DNA of 64,000 bases from Parabacteroides sp. 52 (GCF_010500925.1 NZ_QVMG01000001.1:186001-250000); one strand, 5' to 3'. Shown: positions 1-9,473, numbered from the stretch's first letter. Translations and numbers: made by a program. The notes: generated by a model from the letters alone, not told the origin.

Positions 1-469
1 TCCATTCTATGTTATAACAGACGATCTATCCGTGCAAGTGACCGGAACCTCTTTCGTTGTACAAAACTATTCGAACAGACAGGCCGTAGAAACAATACTG
101 TTAAAAGGAAAGGTATTTGTCGGAGAAGAGAAGAAAAACCTTACGGAATTATATCCTAACCAGCGTTATTCTCTGATGAAATCGTCTGATACATCTCAGA
201 TTGACTCTGTCAATGGTCTGAATTATATTGCCTGGATTGAGAAGAGATTGGCTTTTGACAAACGTAAGTTATCCGATGTCATCGTTCAGATGGAAGAATG
301 GTATGGCATCGACATTCTTTGTGATCCGGTATTTGCCCAACAAACCCATGTAACTTTTATGATACGGGATGAATCGATTGAGGAGATCCTGAGTGCGATA
401 AAAATGATCCTTCCCATCAAGCATGAATGGAGAGGAGAGACATTATACATCCAAAAATCAACTCTTTAG
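1..469 (+). CDS. FecR-family anti-sigma factor, C-terminal part (5' end outside window)
   Basis: The frame is open from base 2 with no start needed, so the gene begins before the window; 155 residues are visible. The first part matches the FecR periplasmic sensor fold (VTGTSFVV followed by LLKGKVFV), and the last ~70 residues (from about LAFDKRKLSDVI) match the DUF4974 domain that closes Bacteroidota FecR proteins. Such proteins span the inner membrane, hold an ECF sigma factor and release it when the partner TonB-dependent transporter is loaded. The susC homologue that follows has the N-terminal STN signalling domain expected of such a partner, so this gene probably controls the susCD-sulfatase locus. 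The sigma gene should lie just upstream of the window. Confidence 0.9.
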   Translation, partial: PFYVITDDLSVQVTGTSFVVQNYSNRQAVETILLKGKVFVGEEKKNLTELYPNQRYSLMKSSDTSQIDSVNGLNYIAWIEKRLAFDKRKLSDVIVQMEEWYGIDILCDPVFAQQTHVTFMIRDESIEEILSAIKMILPIKHEWRGETLYIQKSTL

Positions 470-566
470 AAGAGATCGTATAAATATGAATACTAATTTG
501 AAGCGCCTATGAATTGAAAAAAAGGAAAAAGAAAAACACACCGGAAAGGCATATCCTCCAAACAAT

Positions 567-3500
567 ATGCCGATTTTCTCAACAAACATCCATCTTCCCC
601 TGGTGGACATGGATTATTATAAACCTAAATTTAAGATCGTTATGAATAAAGTTAATGGCAAATGGCTTTTACATCTTTTCCTTAAAGAAAAAAAGCTACG
701 CATTACGAAACTAGTACTTTTACTCTCAACCCTATTTTTAGTACAGGTCGCCGCAAATACCTATGCGCAAAGCACCAGGCTAAATTTAAACCTCAAACAA
801 TCGACTCTCAAATCGGCCTTAAAGGAAATTGAATCTCAAACAGAATTTTCCTTTTTCTATAACGACGATGAGATAGACATGAATCAATTGGTTAGTATTC
901 ATGCAAAAAACGAAAATCTGGAATCCATCCTTACCCGTATGTTGCCCAACTGCCAATATGTGATTGAAAATAAAAAAGTAATTTTAATTCCCAAGGCAAA
1001 AAACCTGTTGAATGCCCCTATGAATAATCAACAGGATAATAGAGTAAGTGGTACAATTACAGACAATACCGGAGAACCTATACCGGGTGCCAGCGTCAGT
1101 CTGAAAGGAACGAGCCAAGGGGTGATTACCGATATCGATGGGAATTATCAACTTGTCGTGCCGGCAAATGCCACGCTTGAGATTTCTTATATAGGATATA
1201 AATCACAGGTTATTTCCGTAAATGGAAGAAACCAGATCCATATTATCATGGAAGAAGACACACAACTGGTAGACGAAGTTGTCGTTGTCGGTTTTGCCAA
1301 GCAGAAAAAAGCGAACCTAACCGGTTCGGTCAGTGCGGTCAAAGTTGGTGAGATATTGGGAGACCGCCCGATAACTACCGCCGGTAATATTCTTCAGGGA
1401 ACCATACCCGGTCTTCAGGCTACAGTTTCTTCCGGTCAGCCCGGATCGGGATACTCCTTTAATATCCGCGGTGAGACCAGTATCAATGGGGGTTCTCCGC
1501 TGATCGTAGTCGATAACGTTCCTTATGCCGGAGCTATAGAATTGATTAACCCGGACGATATCGAGTCAATCACCGTATTGAAAGACGGGGGTGCCGCAGC
1601 AATTTACGGTTCCCGTTCCACTTTCGGGGTAATCCTTATCACAACAAAAGGAGCCTCTTTGGAACAGAAATTCCAATTAGACTACCGCAACAACTTCACC
1701 TTCACCAACCCCTTCGAACTACCGGTAAAAGCCAGTCCGATGGATGCTATGCAAGCATTCAAAGACATGGGATTGTCTTCCGTTTACACCGGGCATAACG
1801 TAGACGAATGGATGGGATACCTTACTACGTATAACAGCAATCCGTCTATGTATCCCAACGGATATGTTATCAATGAACAAGGTACGCGTTACTCTTTAAG
1901 GGAGTCGGATATATTGGGAGATTTCTTCGGTACAGGATTTGAACAAAAACATGATATCACTGCCAGTGGCGGTTCAAAAAGCCATTCTTACCGTATTTCT
2001 TTCGGTTATACAAACCAGGATGGGGTAATGGCCTCTAACAAAGACCGTTTCGAGCGGTATAACTTCCGTAGCTACACGAATGCCAAACTTACGAATTGGT
2101 TAACCGGACAGGTGGATGTCAGCTATATAAAATCAGAGAACACTACACCTAACAGAGCCGATTATCAATGGGCTGTTGCTTATCCATCGTATGTGGAAAT
2201 GGTAGATCTGGATATCAACGGAGAACTTGTTCCGGCAGGTAGCCCGGCTAATCAGGCGAAACTGGGAGGAAAGAATGTGAATGCCCGCAATCAGAGTCGT
2301 ATTACAGGTAAATTGATTGCGAATCCGTTGGAGGGACTTGTGTTGAATGCCGAATACACGTACGATGACCTGCGTCGCACACAAAAAAATCATAGTAAGA
2401 CAATACGTGTCACCAATCCTCCCAAATACGAAGCGGAGACACATAATTCCATACCCTCTTTGTCGAAGACAGAATACAAAACAATGCTTTCCGTATGGAA
2501 CATTTATGGTTCGTATACCCGTGAATTCAACAAACATAACCTGACCGGATTATTAGGATTCAATCAGGAAGTATATGATTACGAATGGGTAACAAGCACT
2601 GGTAAAGATTTTATCAGCAACCAAATGCCTTCATTCAACCTGGCACAGGAATGGGATCCTATCACAGACGGTTACACACAATATAGTCTGAGAGGTTATT
2701 TCGGTCGTATCAATTACGACTACAACAATAGGTACTTATTGGAACTAAACGGCCGTTATGACGGATCTTCCAAATTCCCTTCCGGACACCGCTGGGGATT
2801 CTTCCCTTCCGTATCCGTTGCCTGGAGAATAATGCAGGAGCCTTTTATGGAATCATTCTTAGATTATGTTCCTGAATTCAAAGTCAGAGCCTCTTACAGT
2901 ACAATCGGTAACCAGAATGTAAGCGCTTATCAGTTTAACCCGAGCATGGGAGGTTCAAAAGCCGTATGGATCGCTGACGGCACGCGTCCAAACACGCTGG
3001 GAGCTCCCGGATTAGTATCCGACAACTTCACATGGGAAACCGTAGAAAGCTACAACCTGGGATTTGATATCAGCCTGTTACGCAATCGCTTCCAGGCAAA
3101 CGTTGACTTATATCAACGGAATACCCGTGATATGTTGACTGATGCTATTGAACTACCGGCTGTTGTTGGAGCAAGCGCACCCAAACAAAACGTAGCCAAC
3201 CTGAGCTCCAAAGGTTTTGAATTGGAATTCAAATGGAACGATCAGATTGGTAAAGTACGTTATCATATTGGGGTCAACCTGTATAACTATAATTCCAAAA
3301 TCACTAAATATAGTAACGAGACAGGTCTGTTCTACCAACAAAACAGTGCTCAGGATGCCAAACGTTACCGGGAAGGTATGAAAGTGGGTGAAATATGGGG
3401 ATACACCTTCGACCGCTTCTATCAGGAAAACGATTTCGTCGATGGAAAACTGAAAGAAGGAATCGCTTATGTAAGAGGAAGAACACCTAAACCGGGTGAT

Positions 3501-4091
3501 GTCCTGTTTGTCGATCATGACGGTGATGGTATGATCACTACCGGAGCCATGACAACGGAAGATCCGGGCGACCAAAAGATCATTGGTAACAGCTCTTTAA
3601 AGCTTCAATATGGTATTCATGGAGGACTCTCCTGGAATAATATCGCCTTCTCTTTCATCATGCAGGGAGTAGGAAAACGAGATATGTGGTTAAGCAACTA
3701 CCTGACCCAGCCTTTCCAATACGAATATGGAACTATATATGCTCACCAACTGAATTACTGGACACCGACCAATACGAATCCGGAGTACCCCCGCTTGTAT
3801 CCGACAGGATCACGTGACGGTAACTACGCGTCAAACTTCAGCCGTTCGGATAAATACCTGATAAATGGTGCTTACCTGCACGTGAAAAACCTATCCCTTT
3901 CTTACACATTGCCGCGTACACTGGTAAGTAAAATAGGATTAGACAATATCCGTGTCTATGGAACAGTAGAAAATCCATTTATATTCAATCATATGCCGGA
4001 AGGATTAGACCCAACGCTTTCAGGAGGAGGCAGTGGTTTAGGATATCCATTGATGCGTTCCTACTCAGTCGGATTCAGTTTCTCATTGTAA
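567..4091 (+). CDS. SusC/RagA-family TonB-linked outer membrane transporter with STN signalling domain
   Basis: Outer-membrane TonB-dependent transporter for glycans or similar nutrients. Numbered from 567 (1174 aa): hydrophobic signal segment about 47-68 ending in TYAQ, STN domain about 73-126 (contact with FecR), carboxypeptidase-regulatory-like domain about 159-230, a conserved VVVVGFAKQKK stretch about 238-248, plug domain about 251-360, then the 22-strand barrel ending in the terminal pattern SVGFSFSL. In-frame ATGs at 609 and 642 are better starts than 567, because 567 would leave 46 residues before the signal segment; which one is used cannot be fixed from sequence. The gene lies 21 bp before susD and 97 bp after the FecR gene. 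The substrate is not identifiable from sequence alone; the sulfatase downstream suggests a sulfated glycan. Confidence 0.95.
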   Translation: MPIFSTNIHLPLVDMDYYKPKFKIVMNKVNGKWLLHLFLKEKKLRITKLVLLLSTLFLVQVAANTYAQSTRLNLNLKQSTLKSALKEIESQTEFSFFYNDDEIDMNQLVSIHAKNENLESILTRMLPNCQYVIENKKVILIPKAKNLLNAPMNNQQDNRVSGTITDNTGEPIPGASVSLKGTSQGVITDIDGNYQLVVPANATLEISYIGYKSQVISVNGRNQIHIIMEEDTQLVDEVVVVGFAKQKKANLTGSVSAVKVGEILGDRPITTAGNILQGTIPGLQATVSSGQPGSGYSFNIRGETSINGGSPLIVVDNVPYAGAIELINPDDIESITVLKDGGAAAIYGSRSTFGVILITTKGASLEQKFQLDYRNNFTFTNPFELPVKASPMDAMQAFKDMGLSSVYTGHNVDEWMGYLTTYNSNPSMYPNGYVINEQGTRYSLRESDILGDFFGTGFEQKHDITASGGSKSHSYRISFGYTNQDGVMASNKDRFERYNFRSYTNAKLTNWLTGQVDVSYIKSENTTPNRADYQWAVAYPSYVEMVDLDINGELVPAGSPANQAKLGGKNVNARNQSRITGKLIANPLEGLVLNAEYTYDDLRRTQKNHSKTIRVTNPPKYEAETHNSIPSLSKTEYKTMLSVWNIYGSYTREFNKHNLTGLLGFNQEVYDYEWVTSTGKDFISNQMPSFNLAQEWDPITDGYTQYSLRGYFGRINYDYNNRYLLELNGRYDGSSKFPSGHRWGFFPSVSVAWRIMQEPFMESFLDYVPEFKVRASYSTIGNQNVSAYQFNPSMGGSKAVWIADGTRPNTLGAPGLVSDNFTWETVESYNLGFDISLLRNRFQANVDLYQRNTRDMLTDAIELPAVVGASAPKQNVANLSSKGFELEFKWNDQIGKVRYHIGVNLYNYNSKITKYSNETGLFYQQNSAQDAKRYREGMKVGEIWGYTFDRFYQENDFVDGKLKEGIAYVRGRTPKPGDVLFVDHDGDGMITTGAMTTEDPGDQKIIGNSSLKLQYGIHGGLSWNNIAFSFIMQGVGKRDMWLSNYLTQPFQYEYGTIYAHQLNYWTPTNTNPEYPRLYPTGSRDGNYASNFSRSDKYLINGAYLHVKNLSLSYTLPRTLVSKIGLDNIRVYGTVENPFIFNHMPEGLDPTLSGGGSGLGYPLMRSYSVGFSFSL

Positions 4092-4112
4092 AATCTTAAA
4101 AACAATATAAAG

Positions 4113-6005
4113 ATGAAAAATAGAAAAAATAAACTATCCACATTGGTAATCATCTGCTTTACCACCCTGTTTTTAGGAGGATGCTCGGATGATTTCTTAG
4201 TCAAATATCCGTTGGATAAATTAACCGAAGAGACTGCTTTTGTGACGTATGATAACTTCCTTACCTATTCATGGGGATTCTATGGTAGATTTGGAGGATT
4301 TTACACAGGAGGTAATAGTGGTACATATACCACCCCTCATAACGAAACAGAGATTCATTCCGACAATTTCAATAAATCCCAATCGGGACAATTCTCTCCC
4401 TATAAATACCAGACAAAAGCGGAGGTGTCAACCAGTTCCAGTTATAGCGATCCGTACACCTATATCCGGCGTGCCAATATCATGTTGCAGAATATAGATG
4501 GTGCCCAGATGTCGGAAACAGAGAAAAAGCACTGGCGCAGTGTCGGACTCTTTTTCCGTTCGATGGAATATTACAGTCTGCTTCGCAACTATGGAGGCGT
4601 AATATGGATAGACAAGGTTATAGGCGACAGTGATACCGATGTTTACTTTGGAGCAAGAAGCAGTCGGGATGAAGTGGCTAAAAACATCTTGGACGACCTG
4701 CTTTATGCCGAAGCGAACATCAAAGAAGCCGGAGACGGAAATAACACGGTGAACGTACATGTGGTACGTGCTTTACTCTCACGCTTCACATTGTTTGAAG
4801 GCACATGGCGTAAATATCATGGCTTATCAAACGCAGAAACCTATCTGAACACCTGTGAGACAATGTCGAAAAAGCTGATCGACGCTTTCCCGAATGTATT
4901 GTCTAGTTATGATGATCTCTACAATTCGGAAGACCTTCCGGTAGGAGCTTCCAGCGGAGTGATCCTGGCACGTAAGTATTCGAAAATGGTAGCCGATGGT
5001 GCTCACAGTATCGGTCGTGTGATCCGTACTTCCGCCTGGTATTACGACCTGACGAAGGATGCGGTAGAGAGTTATCTATGTACGGATGGTAAGCCTATTG
5101 GCAGCAGTACGGTGTATGAAGGAGACGAGAATATGAACACGGAATTTCGTAACCGTGACCGTCGTCTTTATTATACGGTTATGCCTCCTTATAAGATTAA
5201 GATCACCGGTCCTGCCGGTACTTCCGTCAGAGATGACCAATGGGAATATACCGACGATCCCCTAAACCGGGAATATATCGATCTGATGAAAACCATCACG
5301 AAGGAGAATGGGAAATATCTGCCTGTACGTAACTTTGCCGGATATATGACCCATGCCAGTCCGCACTTCCGCGGATTCCCCAATGGACAAGGCTTTATTG
5401 TCGGTGAACTGGGTTATTACTACTGGAAGTATTACAACCGCCACGAAGATGGAATGGATTTAAGAGCATCGACACAGAATTATCCGATATACCGTATAGG
5501 TGAGATTATGTTGAATTATGCAGAGGTAATGTTCGAACTTGGTAAATTCAACCAGGGAGTTGCCGACCTTACGATCAACAAACTACGTACCCGTGCCGCC
5601 ATGCCTGCGATGAAGGTCAGTGAAATCACTGCCGATTTTGATCCGGCACGCGATCAGACGATCGACCCTGTGCTTTGGGAAATCCGTCGCGAACGTCGCG
5701 TTGAATTGATGGGAGACGGATTCCGTTTCGATGACCTCAAACGTTGGAAAAAAGGAAACTATGTCGACAAACGTGCCCTTGGTGTACGTGTAAAGAATGC
5801 CGACTACGGTAACAAACTGACATTGGTCAATGGTTCAAAAGAAGGAAAAGACGTTGCCGAAGGAAATGTAGTATACTTTGGAGAACCGGCAGGCTGGTTA
5901 GATAAATATTATCTGGAGCCAATCCCCATCAAAGAACAGGTACTAAATCCCAACCTGGAACAAAATCCGGGATGGAAAGATTACCGTGGGACAAACGGAG
6001 AATAA
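4113..6005 (+). CDS. SusD/RagB-family surface glycan-binding lipoprotein
   Basis: Cell-surface lipoprotein that caps the SusC barrel and binds the incoming ligand. The N-terminus carries a lipoprotein signal with lipobox LGGC (Cys24), followed by acidic SDD, a typical surface export context in Bacteroidota. The body contains the SusD hallmarks: DFLVKYPLDKLTEE near the start, the helical TPR-like core, and the late YPIYRIGEIMLNYAEV and IRRERRVELMGDGFRFDDLKRW segments of the RagB/SusD fold. Length of 630 aa is within the family range. It is cotranscribed with the preceding susC (21 bp gap) and followed by a strong hairpin (6089-6140). Confidence 0.96.
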   Translation: MKNRKNKLSTLVIICFTTLFLGGCSDDFLVKYPLDKLTEETAFVTYDNFLTYSWGFYGRFGGFYTGGNSGTYTTPHNETEIHSDNFNKSQSGQFSPYKYQTKAEVSTSSSYSDPYTYIRRANIMLQNIDGAQMSETEKKHWRSVGLFFRSMEYYSLLRNYGGVIWIDKVIGDSDTDVYFGARSSRDEVAKNILDDLLYAEANIKEAGDGNNTVNVHVVRALLSRFTLFEGTWRKYHGLSNAETYLNTCETMSKKLIDAFPNVLSSYDDLYNSEDLPVGASSGVILARKYSKMVADGAHSIGRVIRTSAWYYDLTKDAVESYLCTDGKPIGSSTVYEGDENMNTEFRNRDRRLYYTVMPPYKIKITGPAGTSVRDDQWEYTDDPLNREYIDLMKTITKENGKYLPVRNFAGYMTHASPHFRGFPNGQGFIVGELGYYYWKYYNRHEDGMDLRASTQNYPIYRIGEIMLNYAEVMFELGKFNQGVADLTINKLRTRAAMPAMKVSEITADFDPARDQTIDPVLWEIRRERRVELMGDGFRFDDLKRWKKGNYVDKRALGVRVKNADYGNKLTLVNGSKEGKDVAEGNVVYFGEPAGWLDKYYLEPIPIKEQVLNPNLEQNPGWKDYRGTNGE

Positions 6006-6088
6006 CAACATAATCAACATGTATGCCGAGTCACGTATCAATGACTAATTCGAATACACCTTTATTAGACTAAAATACGATGAACAAA

Positions 6089-6140
6089 GATACAAGGGAG
6101 GAATAAAGAGGGTTTATCCCCTCTCCTCCCTGTATCTTTT
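6089..6140 (+). terminator. Rho-independent-type hairpin between susD and the sulfatase gene
   Basis: GATACA-A-GGGAGGA on the left pairs with TCCTCCC-TGTATC on the right, extended inward by GAGGG/CCCTC, and followed by TTTTTACTTTTT. It sits inside the apparent susC-susD-sulfatase locus, so it probably lowers rather than abolishes sulfatase transcription, or the sulfatase has its own promoter. Confidence 0.8.
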
Positions 6141-6161
6141 TACTTTTTCAGACAAAGAATT

Positions 6162-7505
6162 ATGAAGAATAAATATGTATACACAACTCTCCTATCGACT
6201 ACGGCCGTATCCTGCCTGTTTGCAGCCGAAAAGGAGAAAAAAGAGACAGTAACACCCAATATCGTGATTATCTATTGCGATGATCTGGGGTATGGAGATA
6301 TAGGTATCACCGGACATCCGGATATCAAAACACCGAATCTGGACCGGATGGCAACAAACGGAATCCGTTTCACCAATTACTACAGCGCCTCCCCGGCATC
6401 AACAGCCAGCCGATATGCCTTGTTGACAGGTCGTTATCCGCCGCGTGCCGGTTTCCGTTGGGTGTTGAATCCCGACTCCGAACAAGGTATTCATCCCCAA
6501 GAGGTAACCTTGGCTGAAGCATTAAAAGAAAAGGGCTATGCAACAGCGATGTTCGGCAAATGGCATTTGGGCAGTACAAAGAAAGAATACCTGCCTTTGC
6601 AGAACGGGTTCGATGAATGGGTTGGTTTTCCGTATAGCAACGATATGCTTCCTCCCAAATACCAGGACATCGCACTGATGTGTGGCAATGACACGTTGGA
6701 ATTGAATCCCGATCAATCTTTTCTGACAGAGATGTTTACTGAAAAAGCGACCTCTTTTATCCGGGAGAACAAAGAAAAGCCCTTCTTTCTGTATGTCCCC
6801 TACTCCATGCCGCACACCCCTCTGTATCCTGGGAAAGCATTCTTGGGAAAATCCAAACGGGGACTGTATGGCGATGCCGTCGAAGAGATCGACTGGGGTG
6901 TAGGACAGATACTGGAGACATTGCGTGAAGCCGGTGTAGAAAAGAACACGATTGTATGGTTCGCCAGCGACAATGGTCCCTGGGTCATCCAAAACGAAAA
7001 AGGAGGATCCGCCGGACTTTTCCGCGATGGCAAAGGAAGCACCTGGGAAGGCGGTATGCGTGTCCCTTGCTTTGTGAGCTGGCCTGGCCGTCTCGCTCCA
7101 CAAATAAATGAAGCCATAGTAACTTCTATGGATATCTTTGTCACTTCCGTTTACATGGGAGGAGGTACAGTACCCGACGATCGGGCGATAGACGGTGAAA
7201 ACATTGCTTCCTATCTGGGATATACTCAAATGCCTACAAAAGAAGAAGATACTCCTTTCTTCTATTTCGGCATCAACCACCAGTTGATGGCAGTCCGGAA
7301 AGGAGAATGGAAACTGCATGTCAAAACGTACAGTCAACTAAACATCGACTACTACAACGGCAAACTACCTCTGTTATTTAATATATACACTGATCCTTCC
7401 GAGAAATATGACCTGGCAGACAAACACCCTGAAATCGTCCGGGAACTGACTCTGTTATTGGAGGAGAAAAAGAAAGAAGTAGAGACAACCGGTAGTTGGA
7501 AATAA
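6162..7505 (+). CDS. S-type sulfatase (arylsulfatase family)
   Basis: Hydrolyses sulfate esters, probably on a glycan handled by the neighbouring SusCD pair. The 447-aa protein has a signal segment (about 1-21), the metal-binding DD at 40-41, and the maturation motif S-T-A-S-R-YALL-TG with the catalytic position at Ser80 (codon 6399-6401, tca). This makes it a serine-type sulfatase whose Ser must be oxidised to formylglycine by a radical-SAM maturase (anSME); no maturase is in the window. Other active-site signatures are GKWHLG 132-137, PHTP from 217, DNG 270-272 and the KGSTWEGGMR stretch 291-300. Export is likely periplasmic. It starts 156 bp after susD, behind a terminator-like hairpin. 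Confidence 0.95.
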   Translation: MKNKYVYTTLLSTTAVSCLFAAEKEKKETVTPNIVIIYCDDLGYGDIGITGHPDIKTPNLDRMATNGIRFTNYYSASPASTASRYALLTGRYPPRAGFRWVLNPDSEQGIHPQEVTLAEALKEKGYATAMFGKWHLGSTKKEYLPLQNGFDEWVGFPYSNDMLPPKYQDIALMCGNDTLELNPDQSFLTEMFTEKATSFIRENKEKPFFLYVPYSMPHTPLYPGKAFLGKSKRGLYGDAVEEIDWGVGQILETLREAGVEKNTIVWFASDNGPWVIQNEKGGSAGLFRDGKGSTWEGGMRVPCFVSWPGRLAPQINEAIVTSMDIFVTSVYMGGGTVPDDRAIDGENIASYLGYTQMPTKEEDTPFFYFGINHQLMAVRKGEWKLHVKTYSQLNIDYYNGKLPLLFNIYTDPSEKYDLADKHPEIVRELTLLLEEKKKEVETTGSWK

Positions 7506-7506
7506 A

Positions 7507-7594
7507 ATTGCCGACAATCGTCGGCAAAATTGCTGATATTCGTCGACACAATTGCTGATATATGTCGGCAATTGTGCCGATATATATCAGCAAT
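7507..7594. repeat. Array A: four tandem 22-bp palindromic units
   Basis: Units are 7507-7528, 7529-7550, 7551-7572 and 7573-7594. Unit 1 is a perfect hairpin (TTGCCGAC, loop AATC, GTCGGCAA). Units 3 and 4 together form a 21-bp inverted repeat (7550-7570 against 7575-7595, loop ATTG) with one wobble mismatch. The array starts one base after the sulfatase stop codon and ends about 90 bp before the promoter of the next gene. It could act in 3'-end formation, as a set of protein sites, or be a repeat element; see also 22109-22196 and 44653-44740. Confidence 0.9.
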
Positions 7595-7684
7595 TTTATT
7601 TCCCGCCAAATTTTATTTCCTGGGCACAACTCTCTTGGGAAAGATTCGTTAAAGCAAATGCAATGAAAATCAATCCAAATTATA

Positions 7685-7692
7685 TACTTTTG
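7685..7692 (+). promoter_or_regulatory. Promoter -7 element TACTTTTG
   Basis: Matches the Bacteroidota TAnnTTTG -7 consensus, 19 bp before the ATG at 7712. It shows that the gene at 7712 begins its own transcript rather than following the sulfatase. Confidence 0.65.
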
Positions 7693-7711
7693 TGACTCAA
7701 AGAAATAAATC

Positions 7712-8572
7712 ATGAATCTTATCAGTCGCTTTTTGTGTATCATTGGCCTTTGTTTATTCAGTTTTTCCTCTGTCGTATGGGCAGACTGGCGGGACAAAAC
7801 GGACTTGCTCGTGTATTCTCCCCGCTACTTCGGCCCCAATGCTTTTCCCATACCGGAACTACGCTCCGGCCTGGTCGGTTCTCGCATAGAAGCAGAAGTC
7901 AGAGGTGAATACCATTATTACACAGGCGACAAAACAAAAGATATATACGGAAGAGTACTTCTCCCCTTCGTCAAAGGCAGAGCCGGCGTAGAAGTTAGTT
8001 TTGTGTTTAAAGAAGACTATAAAATGACGCCGGAAACACGGGACGAACGCAACGCAATAGAAACAGAAAGTCCTATTTCATATAATGGTGATATTGTGGT
8101 AACCTCCTTTTTTCAACTCTTGCGCAGTGAGAAATGGGTGGACGCCATGGTGAGTATCAACCTAAAGACAGCCAGTGGCGGACGTTTATGTGATGCCCGG
8201 CATACAGATGCTGCTTCCTATTGGTTTGATATGACCCTGGGAAAAAATCTGTTTGTAAGTAAAGACAAACATTTCTCTTTGCGGGCGCAAGCCATGATGG
8301 GCTTTTATTGCTGGATGACAAACGACAGGGTGCACCGGCAGAATGATGCCATTTCGTATGGAGGAGGGCTTACCGGCACCTACCGAAACGTCACGTTATC
8401 CACGGATATTTCCGGCTTTCATGGATACGAAAACAATGGAGACAGGCCGATGATATGGCGCAACAACCTACGGTATGAGATCAAAAAGAATATCCTCTCT
8501 TTCCGGTATAACCGGGGCATGAAAGACCGGTTGTACGATACCTATTCTTTGGCTTATATCCGCTGTTTTTAA
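7712..8572 (+). CDS. Exported protein of unknown function, probable outer-membrane beta-barrel
   Basis: I do not recognise a named family. The 286-aa product has a clear signal peptide (hydrophobic 5-22, likely cleavage after VVWA). The mature part is rich in aromatic residues and alternating strand-like segments (for example VEVSFVFKEDY, FSLRAQAMMGFYCWM, VTLSTDISGFHGY) and ends in Phe (AYIRCF), which is typical of outer-membrane barrels. It has its own promoter and is 33 bp upstream of the DUF1080 lipoprotein gene, with which it probably forms a transcript. A role linked to that hydrolase, such as a porin-like channel, is a guess from position only. Confidence 0.6.
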   Translation: MNLISRFLCIIGLCLFSFSSVVWADWRDKTDLLVYSPRYFGPNAFPIPELRSGLVGSRIEAEVRGEYHYYTGDKTKDIYGRVLLPFVKGRAGVEVSFVFKEDYKMTPETRDERNAIETESPISYNGDIVVTSFFQLLRSEKWVDAMVSINLKTASGGRLCDARHTDAASYWFDMTLGKNLFVSKDKHFSLRAQAMMGFYCWMTNDRVHRQNDAISYGGGLTGTYRNVTLSTDISGFHGYENNGDRPMIWRNNLRYEIKKNILSFRYNRGMKDRLYDTYSLAYIRCF

Positions 8573-8605
8573 AGATTCAATTGGTAACCTTAAAAATCAT
8601 CTAAT

Positions 8606-9388
8606 ATGAAAACATTACTCATTATTTTATCGTTCGTATGTTGTTTTTCTGCATGTAACAAACAACAAAAGGCAGAGGAAGAAAAGTGGATATCCCTCTT
8701 TAACGGAGAGAATCTGGAAGGATGGACTGTGAAAATCACCGGCTATCCGGCAGGTGAGAACTTCGGCAACACCTTTCGTGTGGAAGACGGATTGATGAAA
8801 GTACGCTACGATGCTTACGATACATTCAACGAACGTTTTGGCCATATCTATACCGATAAATCTTATTCGCACTACAAACTGCGGGTCGAGTATCGCTTTG
8901 TCGGAGAACAGGTCACCGGTGGACCGGGATGGGCTATCCGCAACAGTGGAGCCATGTTGCATTCCCAAGATCCCCATACCATGCACCTGGATCAGGACTT
9001 TCCGGTATCCATTGAAGCACAAATGCTGGGAGGTGACGGTGAAAACGAACGTTCGACCGGGAACCTATGTACACCGGGAACAGAGGTCTATATCGAAGGA
9101 GTACCATACACCGGCCATTGTGCCTCCTCTACGTCTAAAACATACCATGGAGATCAATGGGTTACGATGGATATGATCGTATTAGGCGACAGCATAGTAC
9201 ACCATGTGATCGAAGGAGACACCATCATGACATATACACATATTACAGTGGGAGGTGGCAACGTAAGCCCTGCCCCCAATGTTGCTCCAGGCCCATTGAA
9301 AGAAGGACGTATCTCCCTTCAGTCGGAAGGACATCCGGTGGATTTCCGCAAAGTCGAATTAGTCGATTTGAGCCATCAATATAAATAA
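8606..9388 (+). CDS. DUF1080-family lipoprotein (3-keto-disaccharide hydrolase-like)
   Basis: The 260-aa protein has a lipoprotein signal with lipobox FSAC (Cys17) and the DUF1080 concanavalin-like fold, seen in WISLFNGENLEGWTVK near residue 28 and the late GRISLQSEGHPVDFRKVEL segment. Some members of the family hydrolyse 3-keto-glycosides after a sugar has been oxidised by a Gfo/Idh-type dehydrogenase; others remain uncharacterised. A Tat-exported Gfo/Idh-type enzyme exists in the window (42929-44404) but is not adjacent, so a shared pathway is only possible. Start at 8606 places the signal peptide at the N-terminus. It follows the unknown barrel-like gene by 33 bp. Confidence 0.85.
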   Translation: MKTLLIILSFVCCFSACNKQQKAEEEKWISLFNGENLEGWTVKITGYPAGENFGNTFRVEDGLMKVRYDAYDTFNERFGHIYTDKSYSHYKLRVEYRFVGEQVTGGPGWAIRNSGAMLHSQDPHTMHLDQDFPVSIEAQMLGGDGENERSTGNLCTPGTEVYIEGVPYTGHCASSTSKTYHGDQWVTMDMIVLGDSIVHHVIEGDTIMTYTHITVGGGNVSPAPNVAPGPLKEGRISLQSEGHPVDFRKVELVDLSHQYK

Positions 9389-9473
9389 ATAAAATCCATT
9401 GAGGAGAAAGACGAACTTTTTGCGGATTAATGATTATTAATACGCCCTGTCTTTCTCCTTACATGAAAAAACA

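Noticed and set aside
6522-7337. 271-aa minus-strand reading frame
   Set aside because: Entirely antisense to the well-supported sulfatase gene, with no domain or promoter.
7507-7594. CRISPR array
   Set aside because: Units follow each other without spacers, each is itself a palindrome, only four occur, and no cas gene is near; the same holds for 22109-22196 and 44653-44740.
7378-7797. 139-aa minus-strand reading frame
   Set aside because: It overlaps the sulfatase end, the repeat array and the next gene's signal peptide; an antisense shadow.
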